DNA from: Ferribacterium limneticum
Lineage (GTDB): Bacteria > Pseudomonadota > Gammaproteobacteria > Burkholderiales > Rhodocyclaceae
Direction: 5' to 3'
Length of the DNA: 64,000 bases
Assembly: GCF_020510565.1 (NCBI RefSeq)
Contig: NZ_CP075189.1
Span: 1-64,000, forward strand
Below, one piece after another: positions 12,595 through 21,427 of the stretch. Made by a program: the position numbers and the translations under genes. Under the pieces are notes generated by a model. It was given only the letters and a program-made list of their open reading frames with translations, searched no databases and had not been told where the DNA came from. Within the stretch, counting starts at the first letter, position 1, and each line of letters begins with the position of its first letter.

Positions 12595-13647
12595 TTAGGG
12601 CAGGACGGTGATTTCGGGCGGCTGGCCGATGAACTCGAGGCGCTGGCGCAGGGCTTCGGTGACGAAAATCCGGTTGTCGCGGTCGACGCGCAAAACGAGG
12701 CCGATTTCCATCTTGCGTGCCATGTCACGCCAGCCATCCGGGCCGGCGATGAAGATCGGCTTGGAGGCTGCATCGGACAGCGTGCCAGCCTTCGGTCCGG
12801 CCGGAATGAGCACGGTGACGGCCTGCGTGTGGTCGGCCGGGTAGCCGCTACGCGGGTCGAGCAGGTGGGCGTAGCGTTGGCCGTCGACTTCGAAGAAGCG
12901 CTGGTAGTCGCCCGAGGTACCGATGGCTTCACCATCGGCCAGCGTCACGGTGGCCAGCGGCCCGGGTTGGCGCGGGTGCTGGATGCCGACGCGCCACGGC
13001 TTGCCTTGCTTGCTGCCGAGTGCCATTACGTTGCCGCCGATGTTGATCAGCGCGTTGTTGATGCCTTGCTGGCGCAGGATGGCGGCGGCGCGGTCGAGGG
13101 CGACGCCTTTGAGGTAGCCGCCGAAATCGAGGGCGACGTTGCGGTTGCGGCTGCTGATCGTCTGGCCGTCGATGGCGATGTCGGCAATCGACGGCTGGCT
13201 GGCCAGCCAGGCCTTGATGTCGGCCGGAGACGGCAGTTCGGCCTTGAATTCATCGGCCTGAAAGCCCCACAGCTTGATGAGCTGGCCAATGCCGGGGTCG
13301 AACAGGTAGTCGCCCTGTTTCGAAAGCGCTTGGGCTTCGCGGACGAATTCGGCGAGTTCCGGCGACGATTCCGACGGTCGACCGGAAAAAATGGCCGAAT
13401 TCAAAATGGTCAGTTCGGACGCCTGCCAGGCGTGATAGCTGCGGTGCAGGCGGTCGAATTCACGCAACACGGCGGCGACGGCCTTGCGGCCCTGTTCGGG
13501 ATCTTCGCTGACGACCAGCACTTCGACGCGGGTGCCGAAGACGTAGGCCTGCTGTTCCTGCAATGGCGTGCGGCCGCAGGCGGTGAGGAGGAGGGCGCAC
13601 AGCGCCGTCAGAAAAAGCTTCAGGACAGGTGTCAGCTGAGGCCGCAT
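12595..13647 (-). CDS. apbE: FAD:protein FMN transferase ApbE (lipoprotein)
   Basis: ApbE-type flavin transferases attach FMN covalently to threonines of exported proteins such as Rnf/Nqr subunits. The 350-residue product starts with a lipoprotein signal ending in the lipobox LLTAC (lipidated C24), so it should be anchored in the periplasm. It has the family motifs ALDFGGYLKGVALD, NIGGNVMALG and AHLLDPRSGYP. I chose ATG 13647 because the signal peptide begins there and it overlaps the gshB end by 16 bases; the open frame runs much further upstream but only as gshB shadow. Repeat copy 3 encodes IFSGRPSES. Confidence 0.93.
   Translation of the reverse strand: MRPQLTPVLKLFLTALCALLLTACGRTPLQEQQAYVFGTRVEVLVVSEDPEQGRKAVAAVLREFDRLHRSYHAWQASELTILNSAIFSGRPSESSPELAEFVREAQALSKQGDYLFDPGIGQLIKLWGFQADEFKAELPSPADIKAWLASQPSIADIAIDGQTISSRNRNVALDFGGYLKGVALDRAAAILRQQGINNALINIGGNVMALGSKQGKPWRVGIQHPRQPGPLATVTLADGEAIGTSGDYQRFFEVDGQRYAHLLDPRSGYPADHTQAVTVLIPAGPKAGTLSDAASKPIFIAGPDGWRDMARKMEIGLVLRVDRDNRIFVTEALRQRLEFIGQPPEITVLP
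13367..13406 (-). repeat. Dispersed 40-bp repeat, copy 3 (inside apbE)
   Basis: On the minus strand the right half reads TTTTTTCCGGTCGACCGTCG. It is in sense orientation in apbE, in the frame giving IFSGRPSES. One of two copies with GTCGACC instead of GTTGACC. Confidence 0.8.
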
Positions 13648-14651
13648 GCGTGTTCGATGGCGGTGATGAAAGCGCCGGCCGCATCGAACCCCGACTGCTG
13701 GCGGATTTCGACCATGCAGGTCGGGCTGGTTACGTTGATTTCGGTCAGGTGGTCGCCGATGACATCGATGCCGACGAGCATGAGCCCGCGCTTGAAAAGG
13801 ACGGGGCCGAGGGCTTCGGCGATTTCCCGGTCGCGGGCCGAGAGTTCCTGGGCGACGCCGGTGCCGCCGGTGGCGAGGTTGCCGCGCGTTTCGCCGGCCT
13901 TGGGGATGCGCGCCAGGCAAAAGGGCACCGGCTTGCCGGCGATGATCAGGATGCGCTTGTCGCCGTGGCTGATCTCGGGCACGTAGCGCTGCGCCATGAT
14001 CGTCCGCGCGCCTTCGTGGGTCAGCGTTTCGACGATGACGTTGCGGTTTGGGTCGTTGCGATGGACGCGGAAAATCTGGCTGCCGCCCATGCCGTCGAGC
14101 GGCTTGAGGATGACGTCGCGCTGCTCGTCGATGAAATGGTGGATTTGCGCCATGTCGCGGCTGATCGCGGTGGTCGGGGCAAAGTGGGCGAACTCCATGA
14201 GCGCCAGCTTTTCCGAATGATCGCGCAGCGCCCGCGGCCGGTTGAAAACCTTGACGCCATCCGCCTCGGCCCGTTCGAGCAGCCAGGTTGCGGTGAGGTA
14301 TTCGAAGTCGAAGGGCGGATCCTTGCGCATGATGACCGCGTCGAAGGCGGTCAGCGGCATCCATTCGCGGCCGGTTTCGCGGTACCAGTCGTGGTCGTCC
14401 GGGCGCAGCAGCAGGTGCGTCGCCTCGCCGACCACGCCGCCGGGGTGACCGGCCTCCGGCTTGCGCCAGCCGAGCGTCGCGGCGTCGATGGCATAAACAT
14501 CGTGGCCGTGGTTTTCGGCGGCGCGCATCATGGCCACCGACGAATCCTTCCACGCCTTGAGATGCTCGAGCGGATCGACGATGAAGGCGATCTTCAGTGA
14601 CTGTGCACTGCCGCCGAGCAGGTGTTTTTCGAAATGTAGTTGCTGAGCCAC
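13632..14651 (-). CDS. gshB: Glutathione synthetase GshB
   Basis: GshB ligates glycine to gamma-glutamylcysteine with ATP, the second step of glutathione synthesis. The 339-residue ATP-grasp protein has the N-terminal IAFIVDPLEHLKAWKDSS, DAVIMRKDPPFD, the nucleotide-binding KPLDGMGGSQIFR and the C-terminal GIDVIGDHLTEINVTSPT metal/substrate motif. The start taken is GTG 14651, which gives a 19-residue extension before the conserved core; a start nearer KIAFIVD is possible. It lies five bases after gshA ends and overlaps apbE by 16 bases, so gshA-gshB-apbE is one operon. Confidence 0.95.
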   Translation of the reverse strand: MAQQLHFEKHLLGGSAQSLKIAFIVDPLEHLKAWKDSSVAMMRAAENHGHDVYAIDAATLGWRKPEAGHPGGVVGEATHLLLRPDDHDWYRETGREWMPLTAFDAVIMRKDPPFDFEYLTATWLLERAEADGVKVFNRPRALRDHSEKLALMEFAHFAPTTAISRDMAQIHHFIDEQRDVILKPLDGMGGSQIFRVHRNDPNRNVIVETLTHEGARTIMAQRYVPEISHGDKRILIIAGKPVPFCLARIPKAGETRGNLATGGTGVAQELSARDREIAEALGPVLFKRGLMLVGIDVIGDHLTEINVTSPTCMVEIRQQSGFDAAGAFITAIEHACGLS

Positions 14652-14656
14652 GGCGC

Positions 14657-15943
14657 TCAGTCGTTTTCCGGCGCCGTGCGCTCAAGTTCGATGGCCGCCG
14701 CCAGGCAGGCCAGCCGGCCGACGACGCCGTAGGCGTAGAAGCGGTTGGGCGCGGCGTCCGGGTTGTTGCAGCCGTAGTCGGGCATGTTGCAGCCGGTCTC
14801 GAAGGCCAGCGGCTCGAAATGCATGCCCGGCGCGTTGAGGTTTTCGTCCTTGCCGCGCCCGGTGTGCACGCGGTAGAAGCCGCCGACGACATAACGGTCG
14901 ACCATGTAAATGACCGGCTCGGCGACCGCCTCGTTGAGCGTCTCGAACGAATGCACGCCTTCCTGAATGAGCACTTCGGAGACTTCCAAACCTTCCTTGA
15001 CGACGCTCATCTTGTTGCGCTGCTTGCGGTTGAGGGCGATGACTTCGTCGACATTGCGCACCGTCATGATGCCCATGCCGTAGGTGCCGGCATCGGCCTT
15101 GACGACGACGTAGGGCGTCTCTTCGATGTCGTATTCGCGGTACTTTTCCTTGACGATGTCGAGCACGGCCGAGACGTTGGCGGCCAGGCATTCCTCGCCC
15201 TGCCGCTCGTGGAAATTGACGCTGCGGCAGACCGAGAAGGCCGGATTGATGCGCCACGGGTCGATGCCGATGGCCTTGGCGAAATCGTTGGCGACCTGGT
15301 CGTAGGCGGCGAAGTGGTTGGACTTGCGGCGCACGGCCCAGCCGGCATGCACCGGCGGCAGCACGACCTGCTCGTGGAGGCCCTGCAGGATGGCCGGAAT
15401 GCCGGCCGACAGGTCGTTGTTGAGCAGGATGGCGCAGGGGTCGAAGCCGTCGAGGCCGAGGCGGTGTTGGGTGCGCACGAGCGGTTCGAGCAGCAGGCTC
15501 TGGCCGTTGGGCAATTCGACTGTCGTCGGCTGGGTGATCTCCGGGTTGAGCGAACCAAGGCGCACGTTGAGGCCGGTCTGCTTGAGGATGGCGGCGATCT
15601 GGGCGACGTTCTGCAGGTAGAACTGGTTGCGCGTGTGGTTCTCGGGAATGAGCAGCAGGCTGCGCGCTTCCGGGCAGAATTTTTCGATGGCGCTCATCGC
15701 CGCCTGCACGCAGAGCGGCAGGAAGGCGGGGTTCAGGTTGTTGAAGCCGCCCGGGAACAAATTGGTGTCGACCGGCGCCAGCTTGAAACCCGAATTGCGT
15801 AGATCGACCGATGAGTAGAAGGGCGGCGTGTGCTCCAGCCACTGGCTGCGCAGCCACTGCTCGATCTGCGGGCTGGCCGCGAGGAAGCGACGCTCGAGCT
15901 CGAGCAGGGGGCCGGTGAGGGCGGTGGTGAGGTGTGGAACCAT
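14657..15943 (-). CDS. gshA: Glutamate-cysteine ligase (proteobacterial short type)
   Basis: This enzyme makes gamma-glutamylcysteine, the first step of glutathione synthesis. The 428 residues match the GshA type found in beta- and acidophilic gammaproteobacteria and not the longer enteric enzyme. Recognisable segments are SSVDLRNSGFKLAPVDTNLF and FPGGFNNLNP near the N-terminus, VVKADAGTYGMGIM in the middle, and an MHFEPLAFETGC segment late. It is first in the gshA-gshB-apbE operon. The 147-base divergent region to the ybiT-like gene, which contains repeat copy 4, should hold its promoter. Confidence 0.93.
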   Translation of the reverse strand: MVPHLTTALTGPLLELERRFLAASPQIEQWLRSQWLEHTPPFYSSVDLRNSGFKLAPVDTNLFPGGFNNLNPAFLPLCVQAAMSAIEKFCPEARSLLLIPENHTRNQFYLQNVAQIAAILKQTGLNVRLGSLNPEITQPTTVELPNGQSLLLEPLVRTQHRLGLDGFDPCAILLNNDLSAGIPAILQGLHEQVVLPPVHAGWAVRRKSNHFAAYDQVANDFAKAIGIDPWRINPAFSVCRSVNFHERQGEECLAANVSAVLDIVKEKYREYDIEETPYVVVKADAGTYGMGIMTVRNVDEVIALNRKQRNKMSVVKEGLEVSEVLIQEGVHSFETLNEAVAEPVIYMVDRYVVGGFYRVHTGRGKDENLNAPGMHFEPLAFETGCNMPDYGCNNPDAAPNRFYAYGVVGRLACLAAAIELERTAPEND

Positions 15944-16013
15944 GTGCTGTCTCTCAATCCCGGGGTTTTTATTTTGGCTGCAAATCTTACACCGCAGTGC
16001 AGCAAATGTGCGC

Positions 16014-16053
16014 CCTTGCTGCGGTCAACCCCTTGAAAACAGGTAAAATTCAC
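16014..16053 (-). repeat. Dispersed 40-bp repeat, copy 4 (degenerate, intergenic)
   Basis: On the minus strand it reads AAGGGGTTGACCGCAGCAAG after a T-rich left half. It is the weakest of the 14, lying in the divergent gshA/ybiT region where it may overlap promoters. Confidence 0.5.
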
Positions 16054-16090
16054 CCCTTCGTTTTGCCGCTTTTTTGAGATAGGAATCGTA

Positions 16091-17713
<1,623 letters not shown>

Positions 17714-17752
17714 GCCGGAAACAGCCATTTCATTTTTGGCTGTTTTTTCCGG
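17714..17752 (+). terminator. Hairpin directly after ybiT, merged with a repeat copy
   Basis: CCGGAAACAGCC pairs with GGCTGTTTTTTCCGG around a T-rich loop immediately after the stop codon. Its right arm is the left and middle part of repeat copy 5, so here the repeat contributes a terminator-like stem. Confidence 0.5.
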
Positions 17753-17767
17753 TTGACCGTGGGAATG
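17728..17767 (+). repeat. Dispersed 40-bp repeat, copy 5 (intergenic)
   Basis: The right half reads TTTTTTCCGGTTGACCGTGG after TTTCATTTTTGGC. It lies between ybiT and the convergent DUF1857 gene. Confidence 0.85.
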
Positions 17768-17782
17768 CCCGGTTTGACCGAC

Positions 17783-17819
17783 AAAGGCCGAAACGCTGTG
17801 CGTTTCGGCCTTTTTTTCT
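17783..17819 (+). terminator. Bidirectional terminator between ybiT and the DUF1857 gene
   Basis: AAAGGCCGAAACG (17783-17795) pairs perfectly with CGTTTCGGCCTTT (17801-17813) around CTGTG, followed by a T run on the plus strand and preceded by A residues on the other strand. Confidence 0.85.
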
Positions 17820-18288
17820 ATTGAATCTTGCCGCCGGCGGCCAGCGTGCGGATGATGCGCACGCAATCGACGTCGGACTGGTGGTAGGCCGATTTGACGT
17901 ACTCGATATAGGCCCGTTCCTCGGAATTCGGATCGGTCGCCAGCGTCGTCTGGTAGGCAAAGCGCAAGAACAGGAAGCCTGCTTCGGGCTCCTCGATAGT
18001 GATCATCAGACTGCCGCCGGGATGGACCTCGGACGGCTGAATGTCGAAACGCACGGACACCATGTCGACCAGCGTGACGCGGTCATGGATGACGGCCGGG
18101 CCGAAATCGAGCTCGCGGAGCAGGGTGTCGGCCTGGCGTTCAAGAATGGTGCAGGATTCCAGTCCGGGCAGGAAAGGAACGGCATTTTCGACGCGATGGA
18201 GCAGGCCCTGCCATAGCTGATCGCGGGTCATGGTCTCGACCAGCGGGTTTTCCGGGTCGTTGATTTGTATGAGATGTTCGAAATTCAT
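17818..18288 (-). CDS. DUF1857 / AtaL-like SRPBCC protein
   Basis: This 156-residue soluble protein begins MNFEHLIQINDPENP and resembles the DUF1857 branch of the SRPBCC (START-like) fold, whose members bind hydrophobic ligands in a deep cavity. No catalytic motif is obvious and no signal peptide is present. I prefer ATG 18288 to the in-frame ATG at 18318 because family members start at the NFEHL segment. It is divergent from rsuA with only 24 bases between start codons, so promoters must overlap the neighbouring genes. The function is unknown. Confidence 0.8.
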   Translation of the reverse strand: MNFEHLIQINDPENPLVETMTRDQLWQGLLHRVENAVPFLPGLESCTILERQADTLLRELDFGPAVIHDRVTLVDMVSVRFDIQPSEVHPGGSLMITIEEPEAGFLFLRFAYQTTLATDPNSEERAYIEYVKSAYHQSDVDCVRIIRTLAAGGKIQ

Positions 18289-18312
18289 GGGGCGGATGTT
18301 AACATCTCGGCC

Positions 18313-19020
18313 ATGCAACTAGAACGTATCCTCCAAAAACACGGTTTTGGCTCCCGTCGGGAATGCCGGGGCCTTATCCGCCGCGAACGTGTGGCGATCA
18401 ATGGCCAGGTTTGCGACGATCCTTTCGTCGAACTCGACACCGAAGGTCTGGTTTTCACCGTCGATGGCGTCGATTGGCCCTACGCCGAATTCGCCACGCT
18501 GATGCTCAACAAACCAGCCGGCTACGAATGCTCGCGCAAGCCGAAACATCACGCCAGCGTCCTCGAACTGCTGCCGGTGCCCCTGCGCGAACGCGATGTG
18601 CAGCCGATCGGCCGTCTCGACGAAGACACGACCGGCCTGCTGCTGATCACCGACGACGGCCAGCTCAATCACCAGCTCTCCTCGGCCAAGCGCAAGGTGC
18701 CGAAAGTCTATCTGGCGACGACCAAGCACCCGCTTGATCAGGCGCAGATCGACCAACTGCTGGCCGGCGTTCTGCTCGCCGATGAGTACGAAACGATTGC
18801 CGCTGCCGCCGCCGAAATCGTTGGCGAAAAGCTGCTGCGCCTGACCTTGACCGAAGGCAAATACCATCAGGTCAAACGCATGGTCGCTGCCGTCAGTAAT
18901 CGCGTCGAGGCGTTGCATCGCGAAGCTGTCGGCGAACTGACCCTGCCGCCCGATCTCAAGCCCGGCGAGTGGCGCTGGCTTTCTGCGGTCGACCTGGAAA
19001 AACTGGGCTACACGCAATGA
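18313..19020 (+). CDS. rsuA: 16S rRNA pseudouridine synthase RsuA
   Basis: RsuA isomerises U516 of 16S rRNA. The 235-residue product has an N-terminal S4 RNA-binding domain (about 1-60, MQLERILQKHGFGSRRECR) and a pseudouridine synthase core with the catalytic aspartate in GRLDEDTTGLLLITDDGQL and a KVYLAT segment. Length and motifs fit RsuA better than RluB/E/F. I chose ATG 18313 because the S4 domain begins there; the frame is open further upstream. Its stop overlaps the start of the oxyR-like gene (ATGA), implying translational coupling. Confidence 0.9.
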   Translation: MQLERILQKHGFGSRRECRGLIRRERVAINGQVCDDPFVELDTEGLVFTVDGVDWPYAEFATLMLNKPAGYECSRKPKHHASVLELLPVPLRERDVQPIGRLDEDTTGLLLITDDGQLNHQLSSAKRKVPKVYLATTKHPLDQAQIDQLLAGVLLADEYETIAAAAAEIVGEKLLRLTLTEGKYHQVKRMVAAVSNRVEALHREAVGELTLPPDLKPGEWRWLSAVDLEKLGYTQ

Positions 19021-19931
19021 CCCTGACCGAAATGCGCTACATCGTGGCTCTCGCCCGCGAGCGGCATTTCGGCAAGGCAGCCGACGCCTGCCACGTCAGC
19101 CAGCCGACGCTGTCGGTGGCGCTCAAGAAGGTCGAAGGCCAACTCGGCTCGCCGCTTTTCGAACGGGGCGCCAGCGATGTCCGCATCACGCCGCTCGGAG
19201 AGCGTATCGTCGCCCAGGCCACACGCGTGCTCGAGGAAGCCGTCAAGCTCGAAGAAATTGCCGAAGCGACCGGCGAACCGCTGAGCGGCCAGCTCCGCGT
19301 CGGCATCATCTACACCATTGCGCCCTACTTGCTGCCCCAGTTGATTCCCGCGCTGAGCAAACAGGCGCCGAACATGCCGCTCTTCCTCAAGGAAGACTTC
19401 ACGGCCAACCTGATTCCCGCGCTCAAGGCCGGCGAACTCGACGTCATCGTCATCGCCTTGCCTTTCTCCGAACCCGGTCTGGTCGCCCAGCCGGTGTACG
19501 ACGAGCCTTTCCGCGTCGTCGTCCCGGCCAGCCATCCGTGGGCTTCCCGTTCGGACGTCAATGGCAATGAGCTGGATGGCCAGAACCTGCTTCTGCTCGG
19601 CCAGGGAAACTGCTTCCGCGATCAGGTCCTCGAGTCCTGTCCCCGCCTCAGTGCGCCGGATGCCCTCGAACATTCGCTCGAAGGCAGCTCGCTCGAAACC
19701 ATCCGCTACATGGTCGCCAGCGGCGCAGGCGTCGCGGTGATGCCGAGCACGGCGGCTGATCCGCTGATCAGCAAGGAACCGATGGTCAAGGTGCTGCCTT
19801 TTGCCGGCATTCAGCCCAAACGCACCGTCGGCCTCGTCTGGCGCATCACCTTCCCCCGGTCGCAAGCCATCGACGCTGTCCGCGCCGCGCTGCTTTCCTG
19901 CCAGCTACCGGGAGCCTCGGCTGTTCGCTGA
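19017..19931 (+). CDS. oxyR: OxyR-type LysR regulator with both redox cysteines
   Basis: OxyR senses hydrogen peroxide through a disulfide and activates catalase and peroxidase genes. The 304-residue protein has an N-terminal winged HTH (about 1-60, MRYIVALARERHFGKAAD) and a LysR effector domain. Cysteines fall at 199 and 208 in the segment GNCFRDQVLESC, exactly the E. coli OxyR numbering, with the surrounding RDQ conserved. That supports true peroxide sensing. It overlaps rsuA by four bases, and a parS-like site follows its stop codon. No catalase or peroxidase gene is adjacent. Confidence 0.92.
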   Translation: MTLTEMRYIVALARERHFGKAADACHVSQPTLSVALKKVEGQLGSPLFERGASDVRITPLGERIVAQATRVLEEAVKLEEIAEATGEPLSGQLRVGIIYTIAPYLLPQLIPALSKQAPNMPLFLKEDFTANLIPALKAGELDVIVIALPFSEPGLVAQPVYDEPFRVVVPASHPWASRSDVNGNELDGQNLLLLGQGNCFRDQVLESCPRLSAPDALEHSLEGSSLETIRYMVASGAGVAVMPSTAADPLISKEPMVKVLPFAGIQPKRTVGLVWRITFPRSQAIDAVRAALLSCQLPGASAVR

Positions 19932-19932
19932 G

Positions 19933-19946
19933 GTTTCACGTGGAAC
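19933..19946 (+). promoter_or_regulatory. parS-like ParB-binding site 2
   Basis: GTTTCACGTGGAAC immediately after the oxyR stop codon, the same 14-mer as site 1. Confidence 0.75.
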
Positions 19947-20041
19947 GCTTGCCCTGGCCAGAGTTCGCGTTATGACATGAGGGCGGTTTGGTTGCCTGTT
20001 GCCATACAATGCGCTTTCATGTGCTGACCAAGGGGCTTCGG

Positions 20042-21358
20042 ATGTTTTGCGGTAAATATATCCAACAAATTTCAACACTCGAAAACGAACTCAAGGACGC
20101 CAGGGCGGTACAGCGCGCCCTCGACCGCTCGACGGCGGTCATCGAACTAGGCGTCGATGGCCAGGTCATCGCGGTCAACGACAACTTCTGTTCCACCATG
20201 GGCTACTCTTCGGCAGAACTGGTCGGCCAGCAGCATCGCCTGCTCTGCGATGAAGGCTTTGCCCGCAGCCCCGAATATTCGGATTTCTGGGTACGTCTGA
20301 GGGCCGGGGAGTTTTTCCGCGGCACCATCAAGCGCCGCCACAAAAGCGGTCGCGACATCTGGCTGGAAGCAAGCTACAACCCGGTGCTCGACGAGCGCGG
20401 GCAGGTTCGTAAGGTCGTCAAATTTGCCGCGGACGTGACGCAGCAGATCGAGGAAGCCGCAAAAATGCGCGCCATGGTCCAGGCCATCGAGCGTTCGATG
20501 GCGGTCATCGAATTCGGCCTCGACGGCATCATCCTGCGCGCCAACGACAATTTCCTGCGGACCATGGGTTATTCGCTCAACGACATTGCCGGCCGTCATC
20601 ACCGCTTGTTCTGCGCGCCCGAATTGGCTTCCGGGGCCGAGTACGCGAGCTTCTGGGCAACGCTCGGGCGCGGCGAGTTTCTCGCCGGGCAGTTTGCCCG
20701 GGTCGACAGGCAGGGCCGCGAAATCTGGCTGGAAGCCAGCTACAACCCCGTTTTCGGGCCGGATGGAAAGGTCCAGAAAATCGTCAAGTTTGCTTCCGAT
20801 GTCACCGAGCAGGTCCAGCGCCATCACGCCGAAAAGCAGAGTGCCGCCACCGCCTACGAAGTTGCACTCGAAACCCGGGAAATCTCGCAAAAGGGCGAGG
20901 GCATCATTCTGGAAACGGTGACCAAGATGCAGTCCATCGCTGCCATCGTCGAGCAGTCGGCCGGTCTGGTCGAGGCTCTGGGCGAACAAACGACGCGCAT
21001 CACCTCCATCGTCAATACCATCAAGGAAATCGCCGACCAGACCAATCTGCTGGCCCTCAATGCAGCTATCGAAGCAGCGCGGGCCGGCGAAAGCGGGCGC
21101 GGCTTTGCCGTTGTGGCCGACGAAGTCCGCAAACTGGCCGAGCGAACGAGCAAATCGACCGGCGAGATTGGCCAGATGATCCAGGGCATTCAGGCCGAAA
21201 CTGCTTCGGTGAGCAGCAGCATGAGTAGCGGCCTGAGTGCGGTCTCGGAAGGTGTCGAATTGGCCAGCAACGCCGGTGACGCGATCCAGCAGATGCGCAA
21301 CGGCGCGACCCGAGTGGTCGAGGTGATCCACGAGTTGTCGGAAGCCGTATCGAAATAA
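20042..21358 (+). CDS. Soluble tandem-PAS methyl-accepting chemotaxis protein
   Basis: The 438-residue protein has two PAS domains (about 30-145 and 150-265) that look like a tandem duplication: both contain a [13 protein letters not shown] or [13 protein letters not shown] segment followed by VKFA.DVT. A short chemoreceptor signalling domain follows (about 285-438) with the hairpin-tip motif [20 protein letters not shown]. There is no membrane helix, HAMP domain or CheR-binding tail, so it is probably a cytoplasmic energy or redox receptor of the Aer-like class. I chose ATG 20042 after AAGGGG; the frame is open to 19988. No che genes are adjacent. Confidence 0.9.
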   Translation: MFCGKYIQQISTLENELKDARAVQRALDRSTAVIELGVDGQVIAVNDNFCSTMGYSSAELVGQQHRLLCDEGFARSPEYSDFWVRLRAGEFFRGTIKRRHKSGRDIWLEASYNPVLDERGQVRKVVKFAADVTQQIEEAAKMRAMVQAIERSMAVIEFGLDGIILRANDNFLRTMGYSLNDIAGRHHRLFCAPELASGAEYASFWATLGRGEFLAGQFARVDRQGREIWLEASYNPVFGPDGKVQKIVKFASDVTEQVQRHHAEKQSAATAYEVALETREISQKGEGIILETVTKMQSIAAIVEQSAGLVEALGEQTTRITSIVNTIKEIADQTNLLALNAAIEAARAGESGRGFAVVADEVRKLAERTSKSTGEIGQMIQGIQAETASVSSSMSSGLSAVSEGVELASNAGDAIQQMRNGATRVVEVIHELSEAVSK

Positions 21359-21380
21359 ACGGCTTGCTTCGACACCAAAC

Positions 21381-21414
21381 AAAAGCCCCTGGTCGTTACG
21401 CCAGGGGCTTTTTG
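21381..21414 (+). terminator. Bidirectional terminator between the chemoreceptor gene and topB
   Basis: AAAAGCCCCTGG (21381-21392) pairs with CCAGGGGCTTTT (21401-21412) around TCGTTACG, with T residues after it on the plus strand and A residues opposite. Confidence 0.88.
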
Positions 21415-21427
21415 TTGTGGGGCAGGA

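Noticed and set aside
13648..14892. N-terminal extension of apbE through gshB and gshA
   Set aside because: It is out of frame with two certain genes and lacks any family similarity; the lipoprotein signal gives a clear internal start.
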